Shown here in pieces: positions 1-5,834 of a DNA stretch of 6,070 nt. The notes beneath the pieces were generated by a model. That model was not told where the DNA came from, made no database searches, and worked only from the letters and a program-made list of their open reading frames with translations. Position numbers and translations under genes: made by a program. The stretch comes from SIG607 sp045614505 (GTDB lineage Bacteria > Bacillota > Clostridia > Oscillospirales > Acutalibacteraceae). Position 1 is the first letter of the stretch, and every line of letters begins with the position of its first letter. Location: positions 1-6,070 of the forward strand of contig JAZLDA010000088.1 in NCBI GenBank assembly GCA_045614505.1, read 5' to 3'.

Positions 1-239
1 GAGGTATTAATCATACCGCTTGTGTAGCTGCCGTCCTCTTCTATTCGGGCGGTAATGGTCATTACCGAATTATCAATTGTGATGTTTTCGGGTTTTCTCC
101 ATGCACCTGCGCCACCGTGTCCGTCCTGCCTCATATTTACAGTGGTCCATACATCGGGATTTAGCTTATCTCCCTCGAAATGGTCTTCGAAAACCAGCTT
201 GTAGCCGTTTTTAATAAGTTCATCATAAGTAAGCTTCAT
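1..239 (-). CDS. GH16 family glycoside hydrolase-like protein, N-terminal part (runs off left edge)
   Basis: Only the first 79 residues are inside the window. The reading frame starts at the ATG at 239-237 and stays open to position 1. It begins with a short lead and then YKLVFEDHFEGDKLNPDVW, the typical opening strand of GH16 (beta-glucanase/laminarinase-type) domains. It continues with GAWRKPENITIDNSVMTI and a TSGMINT segment, which match the conserved N-terminal beta-strands of the family. GH16 enzymes cleave beta-1,3, beta-1,4 or galactan linkages; the substrate cannot be told from this part, and the ExDxxE active site lies outside the window. There is no signal peptide, so a cytoplasmic protein is inferred. 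The start codon directly follows the stop of the upstream GH16 gene (TAA then ATG, no gap). A strong ribosome binding site (GAGGAGGT, 254-247, 7 nt spacing) sits in that gene's end, so co-translation in one operon is likely. Confidence 0.85.
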   Translation of the reverse strand, partial: MKLTYDELIKNGYKLVFEDHFEGDKLNPDVWTTVNMRQDGHGGAGAWRKPENITIDNSVMTITARIEEDGSYTSGMINT

Positions 240-1031
240 TTATTTTACCTCCTCATAGAACTTAATATATTCAACCTGCATAGAACAGGGAAGGATTGTG
301 TTTTCGTCGGGAGCTTCGATTCTGGGCATACCCACAGCTATGGACAAAATCAGCTCACCCTCTGTGCCGAAAGCGGCAAATACGGGGTGGTCGATGTCTA
401 TGCGTGAAAACTCAATACCGTCTACATAGAAAACAGCGTCCATATCGGTCTGTTCGTAACCGAAAACGTGCCAGCCGTCGGAAAGCTTCTCTTCACTCAG
501 CGCATCGGGATAAAAACGCGGCCAGGCGTTGTCGCGGCTGTAGAGGTAGTTCATACTTTTAAGAAAAGTACCGTCAAAGTGTGAAGCGGTAAGGGTACAG
601 GCATTTTTGCCTCTTATTCCCATTATCTGGGCAAAGTCAATTTCGGTAACAACCCCGCCGTTCTTTCCTTTAAGGGCCATTTTAGGCCATACTCCGGGAG
701 AGAAAGGAGGGAATTTTGCTTTTACCTCCAAAAGACCGTTGCCGAATTTACGGCTGTTGCATTTAATCATTGCCCCTGCATAGCCCTTTTGATTTTTATC
801 GGCTTGAAGGATAAGACGTTCCTTTTCAATATAAACGTTTTTCTTTACATACTGAACCTCGCCGCCGTCACTTACATCCTTTTCACCGTCATCAACGTGG
901 GTGGGAACGATTCCTGTTACGGGATTGTTATTAACAAAAAATTCAGAAAACTCCATAACATCCCAGCCGTCAAGGTCAGAAGGATTTTGAAAATATTTTT
1001 CAAAAGTGAGCTTGTAATTTTCCTTTATCAT
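240..1031 (-). CDS. GH16-like protein with altered catalytic motif (ExDxxQ)
   Basis: A protein of 263 residues, close to a bare GH16 catalytic domain, with no signal peptide or extra domain. Family landmarks in order are YKLTFEKYF (6-14), the Asn-containing strand near residue 65, GNGLLEVKAKFP (about 98-108), GVWP (113-116), the active-site strand TEIDFAQIMG (129-138), WHVFGYE (187-193) and FYVDG (201-205). Active GH16 enzymes use ExDxxE, with the first Glu as nucleophile and the last as acid/base. Here the nucleophile E130 and D132 are present, but the acid/base position is Q135 (CAG at 629-627). The usual WPAFWL-like segment is also changed to WPKMAL. The protein may therefore be a weak hydrolase, or a binding protein on the same fold (inference). 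The start is placed at the ATG 1031-1029 because AGAGGTG (1047-1041) lies 9 nt upstream; a GTG at 1043 overlaps that ribosome binding site. It is paralogous to the following gene and first in their operon. Confidence 0.85.
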   Translation of the reverse strand: MIKENYKLTFEKYFQNPSDLDGWDVMEFSEFFVNNNPVTGIVPTHVDDGEKDVSDGGEVQYVKKNVYIEKERLILQADKNQKGYAGAMIKCNSRKFGNGLLEVKAKFPPFSPGVWPKMALKGKNGGVVTEIDFAQIMGIRGKNACTLTASHFDGTFLKSMNYLYSRDNAWPRFYPDALSEEKLSDGWHVFGYEQTDMDAVFYVDGIEFSRIDIDHPVFAAFGTEGELILSIAVGMPRIEAPDENTILPCSMQVEYIKFYEEVK

Positions 1032-1040
1032 AAAAGACAG

Positions 1041-1047
1041 CACCTCT
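1041..1047 (-). promoter_or_regulatory. Ribosome binding site that decides the GH16 start
   Basis: AGAGGTG on the minus strand lies 9 nt before the ATG at 1031-1029. An in-frame GTG at 1043-1041 lies within this motif, so it is an unlikely start. This supports the shorter 263-residue protein beginning MIKENYKL. Confidence 0.75.
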
Positions 1048-1058
1048 TTTCTAAAAAA

Positions 1059-1087
1059 ATGTTAACATAAAAAATATCCGATGTCAA
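1059..1087 (-). promoter_or_regulatory. Sigma-A-type promoter of the GH16 gene pair
   Basis: On the minus strand a perfect -35 hexamer TTGACA (1087-1082) is followed by a 17-bp spacer and a -10 TAACAT (1064-1059), 4 of 6 to consensus, preceded by TGT as an extended -10. Six T residues follow, then an A at 1052, which would be the start point. This leaves a leader of about 21 nt holding only the ribosome binding site. The -35 lies inside the 3' arm of the upstream gene's terminator. Predicted from sequence only. Confidence 0.65.
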
Positions 1088-1121
1088 CGCAAAAGTGGAA
1101 AAAATTTTCGCTGACATCGGA
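1069..1121 (-). terminator. Rho-independent terminator after spoIIE
   Basis: Read on the minus strand, the 13-nt arm TCCGATGTCAGCG (1121-1109) pairs with CGTTGACATCGGA (1089-1077), giving 12 Watson-Crick pairs and one G-U pair. A further AAAA/TTTT pairing lies inside after a bulged G. A six-T run follows at 1074-1069. The stem begins 5 nt after the spoIIE stop codon, as expected for its terminator. The pairing is better for minus-strand RNA (G-U wobble) than for plus-strand RNA (A-C mismatch), which supports the orientation. Confidence 0.85.
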
Positions 1122-1126
1122 AGGTT

Positions 1127-3454
1127 TTATGCTGTTTTTAAAATTGCGGCTATAACGGTTATATCATCTTCTTTTTTATCCGTGCGCCGTCTCCTTGCAC
1201 ACTCTGAAATGCGCTCTGCCAGTGCCTGAGCGCTTCCGTCGGTCCAGGACTCTACCTCAGCGCTTATCCAGTCGGTGCCCTCACTTACCGCGCCGTCGGA
1301 CATCATAAGGATAATATCTCCCTTTTTCATTGTGATTACCGCCTTGTCAAAGGAAACACCTCTCAATATTCCTGCAGGCAGTGAGGTGCTTTGCGCCTTT
1401 CCTGCACGGCCTGAGCGGCGAACTATTGTGGGTGCGGCGCCTGCCTTCAAAAGCTCGGTTTTGCCTGTGAACAAATCAACTGAAGTTATGTCAAGCGTTG
1501 CAAGAGATTCATCGGTGGACTTAAAGAGCATTGATGAATTAAGTATTTTAAGCGCGGCGTCATAATCAAAGCCTGACTTTAAAAGACGGCTCATAAGTCC
1601 GCTTGCCATTGCTCCGTCTACAGCCGCTCTGCCCCCTGTTCCCATACCGTCGGAGAGAAGCATAATAAGTTTTCCTTTGCCGTCAAAGAAGTATTCATAA
1701 GAGTCTCCGCATATAACATTTCCATTTGAGCCTATCTGGTTTACCCCTATATCTGCGGTGAGATAAGCGTGCTCACTTGCGCTGATATATGCGTCTGACC
1801 CCGAAAAGGTTATAGATGGCGGGTCAAAATCTCTGTCGCAGGCAATACAAAGCGCCTTCATTATATCGGCGCGGTTGAGCACTATATCCTTGGCGTTTTT
1901 AACGCAAATATCCACCGTCATTCTGTCAGACTTATTAAGCTTCACACCGCACTGAGCCGCGACAATGTCAATGTTTTTAAGAGCGGCGGCAATACGTGCG
2001 GCGGCGGCGGTATCATAGCGCTCGTCGGCATCAAATTCTTTTGCAAGGGAGGAAAGCATTTTGGATATTCCGGTGAACTGGTCGGTCACAACGCTGCGCA
2101 CCTCTTCAATACGCTTTTCCGCCGACACAGCGGCGGCGTATTCGCTGTAGTGCTTATAGGCGGCGCTTCCCATACGGGCGGCTCGGATACACCTTAGGCG
2201 GAATTCTTCATCGCAAAACCTTTCGGGGCTCGCTTCTCCGCTTCGCACCGCCTTGGTCATTGCGATTACTGCCGAAAGGGTCTGGTCGTATTTGGTCTCC
2301 CAACAAAAAATCTGCATAGAACAGCCCTTGCAGGCGTCCCCCTCAATTCGGCTTAACACCTTTTTGAAATCGGGAGAGTTGATTTTTGAAAGCTGGGAGG
2401 AAACGTTTTCCACAGTTGCAGAAACGTCCTTTAGCGCATTAGAGGCAAAGCGAAGCCGCATAGTAAGTGCTTTTTTCAGCCCCTCTGGGCGGATTACCGT
2501 AACCTTTTCGGCGAAGAGCTTAGAAAATTTACGGATAACGGTTTTTGGCATCATTATGTATATTCCGCAACCAATGGATGCTTCAACAATGAGTGCCACA
2601 CTGTCACGGGAAAAACCGCCTATAACCGCTCCTATAAGCGCGGCGCCTATAAAAGAAGATACCTCGGCAAGCTTTCCTATATCGGCAAACACTCCCGCCA
2701 TAAGTCCTCCGAAGCTGAGCATAACGGTTACTGATGAGTCTGCGCCCGAAACGGCGGAGCTCAGCGCCGCCGCAACTCCGAATACCGCGCCTGTGCCTGC
2801 CCCTCCCTGATGGGCGGCAAGAAGTATAAAGAAAATAAAAACTATTCTGCCCAAAGATATTCCTCCGGGGGCTATATATGAAAGCCCTGAAAGGACCACC
2901 GAAAGGGAGATTATAACACTTGTAAGCTGCTGAGAGGAAAGACCTGATTCACTCTCCAGTACCGCCGTGCTTCCTCTGTGCAGGAAATAGGCTATACCGC
3001 CTGCAAGGAGTGCTTCAACTGCGGCAAAGGCGACACCGCCGGGAAGTCCTCTGAGGGTTGAAACACCTGTGAAGAAAGCTGAAAGTAAAGTGATAAAGGC
3101 TGAAAAAAGCGGCTTTTCCTTTGTGAATTTGATTTTTGAGGTCAGAAGCCTTATTGCCATGACGGACAGCACTGCGGCTATGTATCTAAATCCTCCTTCG
3201 CCGGTGGCAGGGAATATGTAGCCTGCAATTGCGCCCAGTGACGCCGCCGGCATAAACAAAAAGGGGCTTCCTGCTGCGGCGGACATACCGAAGGGCAAAT
3301 ATTTATCGGTTACTCTTGCCCTGCTGCAAAAATATGCGGCAACAAAAAATATTAAATGGGTTACCGCATGTAAAACAAGCTCTTTCCCTGTGAGCTGGGT
3401 GCGTTCCTTTACCGAGGAGATTTTCCTCTTTAAATAAGCTGTACTTTCCTTCAT
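1127..3454 (-). CDS. spoIIE: Stage II sporulation protein E, membrane PP2C-type Ser phosphatase
   Basis: A 775-residue protein; B. subtilis SpoIIE is slightly longer at 827. In that family it dephosphorylates the anti-anti-sigma factor SpoIIAA, which frees sigma-F in the forespore, and it also acts at the polar septum with FtsZ. Residues of about 27-305 are a series of hydrophobic membrane segments. A cytoplasmic middle region (about 320-560) follows and carries a Cys cluster (C375, C378, C384, followed by Trp). The C-terminal phosphatase domain (about 565-773) has the metal-binding acidic motifs CGDS (D584), SDGMGTGG (D602), SDGAV (D720) and DDIT (D763, D764), so it looks catalytically intact. 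The start is the ATG at 3454-3452, preceded by GGACGGTG with 5 nt spacing. The gene is transcribed alone, divergent from mnmE, and ends at a strong terminator. Its presence indicates an endospore-forming Firmicute. Confidence 0.96.
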   Translation of the reverse strand: MKESTAYLKRKISSVKERTQLTGKELVLHAVTHLIFFVAAYFCSRARVTDKYLPFGMSAAAGSPFLFMPAASLGAIAGYIFPATGEGGFRYIAAVLSVMAIRLLTSKIKFTKEKPLFSAFITLLSAFFTGVSTLRGLPGGVAFAAVEALLAGGIAYFLHRGSTAVLESESGLSSQQLTSVIISLSVVLSGLSYIAPGGISLGRIVFIFFILLAAHQGGAGTGAVFGVAAALSSAVSGADSSVTVMLSFGGLMAGVFADIGKLAEVSSFIGAALIGAVIGGFSRDSVALIVEASIGCGIYIMMPKTVIRKFSKLFAEKVTVIRPEGLKKALTMRLRFASNALKDVSATVENVSSQLSKINSPDFKKVLSRIEGDACKGCSMQIFCWETKYDQTLSAVIAMTKAVRSGEASPERFCDEEFRLRCIRAARMGSAAYKHYSEYAAAVSAEKRIEEVRSVVTDQFTGISKMLSSLAKEFDADERYDTAAAARIAAALKNIDIVAAQCGVKLNKSDRMTVDICVKNAKDIVLNRADIMKALCIACDRDFDPPSITFSGSDAYISASEHAYLTADIGVNQIGSNGNVICGDSYEYFFDGKGKLIMLLSDGMGTGGRAAVDGAMASGLMSRLLKSGFDYDAALKILNSSMLFKSTDESLATLDITSVDLFTGKTELLKAGAAPTIVRRSGRAGKAQSTSLPAGILRGVSFDKAVITMKKGDIILMMSDGAVSEGTDWISAEVESWTDGSAQALAERISECARRRRTDKKEDDITVIAAILKTA

Positions 3455-3459
3455 TTTGA

Positions 3460-3467
3460 CACCGTCC
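3460..3467 (-). promoter_or_regulatory. spoIIE ribosome binding site (GGACGGTG)
   Basis: GGACGGTG lies 5 nt before the spoIIE ATG. It resembles GGAGGTG with one extra C. A stronger-looking GGAGGA further upstream (about 3492-3487) has no start codon at a useful distance. Confidence 0.5.
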
Positions 3468-3496
3468 GTAATTTATTCCTATTCTTCCTCCGGATT

Positions 3497-3529
3497 ATTA
3501 TATACCACTGCACCTGAAAATTTTGTCAC
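3497..3529 (-). promoter_or_regulatory. Predicted spoIIE promoter with 21-bp spacer
   Basis: The minus strand carries GTGACA (3529-3524, 5 of 6 to the sigma-A -35) and a perfect TATAAT (3502-3497), separated by exactly 21 bp. From established knowledge, the B. subtilis spoIIE promoter is used by sigma-A polymerase with phosphorylated Spo0A and has this same wide spacing. The start point would be near 3490, giving a leader of about 36 nt. A near match to the 0A box TGNCGAA (GGGCGAA, 3588-3594, plus strand) lies upstream. Regulation by Spo0A is inferred. Confidence 0.6.
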
Positions 3530-3608
3530 TGTATGCAGGGCGTTTTTGCTGTTTTTTTGGTAAAGGTAGAAAATATAGGTAAACAAAGGGCGAAGAAGTA
3601 CAATTTTA

Positions 3609-3637
3609 TTGCAAAATCTACTTTGTTGTGGTAAAAT
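3609..3637 (+). promoter_or_regulatory. Predicted sigma-A promoter of the mnmE operon
   Basis: TTGCAA (3609-3614, 4 of 6 to the -35 consensus), a 17-bp spacer, then TAAAAT (3632-3637, 5 of 6 to the -10 consensus) with an extended -10 TGG directly upstream (3629-3631). The start point would be the A near 3644, leaving a leader of about 30 nt. Transcription from here would exclude the in-frame TTG at 3609 as a start codon. Confidence 0.55.
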
Positions 3638-3638
3638 C

Positions 3639-3657
3639 AAAGAAAATTATTTTCTTT
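3639..3657. repeat. AT-rich perfect palindrome at the mnmE start point
   Basis: AAAGAAAAT and ATTTTCTTT are 9-bp inverted arms around a single T. It overlaps the predicted transcription start of mnmE (about 3644) and lies just before the ribosome binding site. It could be an operator or a weak hairpin in the leader, or a chance product of A/T-rich sequence. Confidence 0.4.
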
Positions 3658-3661
3658 CTTT

Positions 3662-3669
3662 GGACGGTG
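3662..3669 (+). promoter_or_regulatory. mnmE ribosome binding site that decides its start
   Basis: GGACGGTG lies 5 nt before the ATG at 3675. It places the MnmE start at MAERTIAAISTP rather than 22 codons earlier. It is the same octamer, at the same spacing, as the one used by the divergent spoIIE. Confidence 0.6.
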
Positions 3670-3674
3670 AAAAA

Positions 3675-5036
3675 ATGGCAGAACGCACCATAGCGGCTAT
3701 ATCTACCCCGCTGGGGGAAGGCGGCATCGGAGTTGTACGTATTTCGGGCAATGAAGCATCAATGATTGCCGACAAGGTTTTTGTCAGTGCAACTGGTAAA
3801 AAAATAAGTGAGCTTTCGGGATACCGCGCCCTTTTCGGTGAGATACGCAAAGGGGAAAGCAGAATAGACGAAGCGGTGGCGCTGAAGTTTGCCGCCCCGA
3901 AAAGCTATACGGGTGAGGACGTTGTGGAGCTTTCGGTCCACGGCGGCACCCTTATGGTGAGAGAGGTATTGCGCGCCGTTTTAGAGGCAGGAGCTTTTCT
4001 TGCACAGCCGGGAGAATTCACAAAACGCGCCTTCTTAAACGGCAAAATGGACCTTATTAAGGCAGAGAGTGTTATGAGCCTTATTTCCGCCTCCAATGAC
4101 AGCGAGCTGAGAATAGCTCGGAGCGTTCATGCCGGCGGTGTTGCAAAACAATTAAGCTTCGTGGAAAAAAAGCTTGTTTCCGCCGCGGCCGACATTGCGG
4201 CTTATTGCGACTACCCTGAAGAGGATTTAGGTGAGCTTGATGAAAAGGTGTTTGCCGAGGAGCTCCAAAAGGTAAAAGAAGCCCTCATAAAAATGCTTAA
4301 TGAATATGATGCAGGCAGAGTTTTGCGAGAGGGCATTGAGACAGTAATAGTGGGCAGACCTAATGTTGGCAAATCAACACTGATGAATCTCTTGAGCGGT
4401 GTTCAGCGCTCTATAGTTACCGACATTGCAGGAACCACAAGAGACATTATTGAGGACACGGTAATGTTCCGCGATATTCCTTTGCGCCTTGCCGATACTG
4501 CGGGTATCAGAGAAAGCAGCGACGCTGTGGAAGCGGTGGGAGTTGACCTTGCGAGACAAAGACTAAGCGACAGTCAGCTTGTTTTTGCGGTGTTTGATGC
4601 TTCTCATCCTACCACTGACGAGGACAGAAAGCTGCTCTCTGAATGTAAAGATAAATGCTGTATAGTGATTCTCAATCAGTGCGATAAAGGATATAAATTT
4701 GATGAGGACTTTGCAAAGGATATGGAAAGGGTACTAATTTCGGCTAAAACCGGAGATGGTCTGGACGCCCTTTACAGTGCAGTTGCAAGGATTACAAAGG
4801 CGGAATCTTTAAGTCCCGACAGTGCCGTGCTTATATCCGAGCGTCAGCGGGATTTGGCAAGAAGAGCCTTTGAGGCTGTGAGCGAAAGTCTCAGTGCAAT
4901 TAGAAGCGGGGTGACTCCCGATGCTGTGGGTGTGCTTGTTGATGAAGCAATTGCCGCCCTTTATGAGCTGACAGGAAAACGGGTAAGTGACGCTGTCACC
5001 GATGAAATATTCAGAAAATTCTGTGTAGGTAAATAG
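3675..5036 (+). CDS. mnmE: tRNA uridine-5-carboxymethylaminomethyl modification GTPase MnmE (TrmE)
   Basis: A 453-residue protein, near the usual length of about 455-460. With MnmG it forms the complex that adds a carboxymethylaminomethyl group at C5 of wobble uridine 34 in certain tRNAs, using a methylene-tetrahydrofolate carbon, glycine and GTP hydrolysis. Residues 1-120 are the folate-binding domain (TIAAISTPLGEGGIG near the start, SYTGED at 77-82, HGG soon after). A helical domain follows. The inserted G domain has G1 GRPNVGKST (227-235), TTRD (254-257), G3 DTAG (274-277), G4 NQCD (334-337) and G5 SAK (356-358). The C-terminal FCVGK carries the conserved Cys (C450). G4 has Gln where most members have Lys (NKxD). 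The start is the ATG at 3675, which fits both family length and ribosome binding site. It is the first gene of an operon with the repeat protein (12-bp gap) and mnmG. Confidence 0.97.
   Translation: MAERTIAAISTPLGEGGIGVVRISGNEASMIADKVFVSATGKKISELSGYRALFGEIRKGESRIDEAVALKFAAPKSYTGEDVVELSVHGGTLMVREVLRAVLEAGAFLAQPGEFTKRAFLNGKMDLIKAESVMSLISASNDSELRIARSVHAGGVAKQLSFVEKKLVSAAADIAAYCDYPEEDLGELDEKVFAEELQKVKEALIKMLNEYDAGRVLREGIETVIVGRPNVGKSTLMNLLSGVQRSIVTDIAGTTRDIIEDTVMFRDIPLRLADTAGIRESSDAVEAVGVDLARQRLSDSQLVFAVFDASHPTTDEDRKLLSECKDKCCIVILNQCDKGYKFDEDFAKDMERVLISAKTGDGLDALYSAVARITKAESLSPDSAVLISERQRDLARRAFEAVSESLSAIRSGVTPDAVGVLVDEAIAALYELTGKRVSDAVTDEIFRKFCVGK
5028..5035 (+). repeat. Direct repeat GGTAAATA, left copy
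   Basis: GGTAAATA covers the last two codons of mnmE (Gly-Lys) and the first two bases of its stop. The same octamer occurs at 5814-5821 at the end of the YD-repeat gene, also encoding Gly-Lys and the stop. The two copies flank that gene and its ribosome binding site. Confidence 0.4.
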
Positions 5037-5040
5037 GAGG
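5035..5040 (+). promoter_or_regulatory. Strong ribosome binding site for the YD-repeat gene
   Basis: AGGAGG overlaps the mnmE stop codon TAG and lies 8 nt before the ATG at 5049. It is the closest to consensus of any site on the plus strand here, so the repeat protein is probably translated well, and coupled to mnmE. Confidence 0.8.
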
Positions 5041-5048
5041 AAATAACA

Positions 5049-5822
5049 ATGAATGAAAACGGATTTAAGGTTAATACAGATGTAAAGGTTAAGCCCCGCA
5101 AGAAAAAGGGAAAAAGAGTTATTAAAAACTTAATGCTGTTTGGAACAGCCGTTATTTTAGTGCTGGCGGTGTTGGCAATTGTATTTTGCTTCGTTGTTCC
5201 CGTTCGCGAGGTTACGATTCTTGACTACTGTATCATTGAGAACAAAAATGGCATAACAGAAACAGATTATTATGATGAAAACGGCAGAGTTATAAAGAAG
5301 GTAGCTGCCGAATTAGGCATTGAAAATGTCACTACTGTTTATACCTATGACAAAAACGGAAATATTTTAAAAGAAGAAGGCTTTCTTGACGGTATGCTTA
5401 TCACAACCGTTAATTATACCTATACCGATTCAAAACTCACCAAAAAAGAAAATCTTGCTCCCGACAATAAAATCAGCAGTGCCGTAGAATATCATTATAA
5501 TCCCGACGGCACCGTTACAATGGAACTGATTTATGATGATAAAGGCGAAATAGTTGATCAGTTTAACCATACCTATGAAGGCGGTGTGCGTATTGCAACA
5601 AGCCGTGTTCATCTGAGTAATAACTCTACCGAAAATGTTACTTATACCTATGAGAACGGAAATCTTATAACCGAGAAACAAATGGGTAACACAGGTGAAA
5701 AAACCATTACCTACACCTATGATAGCACAGGAAAAATTCTCACAAGAAATGTATCGGGCTCTGATTATGCAGTATACAGATACACCTACAAAACAGTGAA
5801 AGTACCCCTTTTCGGTAAATAA
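5049..5822 (+). CDS. Membrane-anchored YD-like repeat protein of unknown function
   Basis: A 257-residue protein not recognised as a named family. The first 27 residues are hydrophilic and very basic (a PRKKKGKR stretch). One hydrophobic segment follows (about 28-52), then a wholly extracytoplasmic-looking domain. By the positive-inside rule the N-terminus is inside and residues 53-257 are outside. The outer domain is built from Tyr-rich units about 22-26 residues apart: DYYDENG (73-79), YTYDKNG (98-104), YTYTDS (123-128), YHYNPDG (148-154), TYEGG (175-179), YTYENG (199-204), YTYDSTG (222-228) and YRYTYK (243-248). These resemble the YD repeats of RHS/wall-associated proteins, which fold as beta-strands, but the large shell and toxin end of RHS proteins are absent. 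There is no lipobox Cys. The gene lies between mnmE and mnmG with 12-bp gaps on both sides. A link to tRNA modification is not evident; a cell-surface role is more likely. Function unknown. Confidence 0.85.
   Translation: MNENGFKVNTDVKVKPRKKKGKRVIKNLMLFGTAVILVLAVLAIVFCFVVPVREVTILDYCIIENKNGITETDYYDENGRVIKKVAAELGIENVTTVYTYDKNGNILKEEGFLDGMLITTVNYTYTDSKLTKKENLAPDNKISSAVEYHYNPDGTVTMELIYDDKGEIVDQFNHTYEGGVRIATSRVHLSNNSTENVTYTYENGNLITEKQMGNTGEKTITYTYDSTGKILTRNVSGSDYAVYRYTYKTVKVPLFGK
5814..5821 (+). repeat. Direct repeat GGTAAATA, right copy
   Basis: Second copy of the octamer at the mnmE end. It lies over the last two codons and the stop of the YD-repeat gene, 13 bp before the mnmG start. Removing one copy together with the sequence between would leave mnmE intact, ending in TAA, and mnmG 12 bp downstream. 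Confidence 0.4.
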
Positions 5823-5834
5823 TTGGTAAAATAT

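Noticed and set aside
1032..1043. GTG start adding four residues to the GH16-like protein
   Set aside because: The GTG lies inside the AGAGGTG ribosome binding site that serves the ATG at 1031.
2253..2810. A 185-codon plus-strand open frame within spoIIE
   Set aside because: It is antisense to the membrane and central regions of SpoIIE. Its Ser/Pro/Ala-rich translation is typical of a shadow of GC-biased codons.
3533..3558. A possible plus-strand terminator (GC-containing stretch followed by T run)
   Set aside because: Only three base pairs form and no plus-strand gene lies upstream to be terminated.
3609..3674. A 22-codon N-terminal extension of MnmE from an in-frame TTG
   Set aside because: It lacks a ribosome binding site, overlaps the predicted promoter, and is not part of the MnmE family, which begins at the MAERTIAA segment.
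5820..5834. A terminator or promoter between the YD-repeat gene and mnmG
   Set aside because: The gap is only 12 bp with no stem; the genes are more simply read as one operon.
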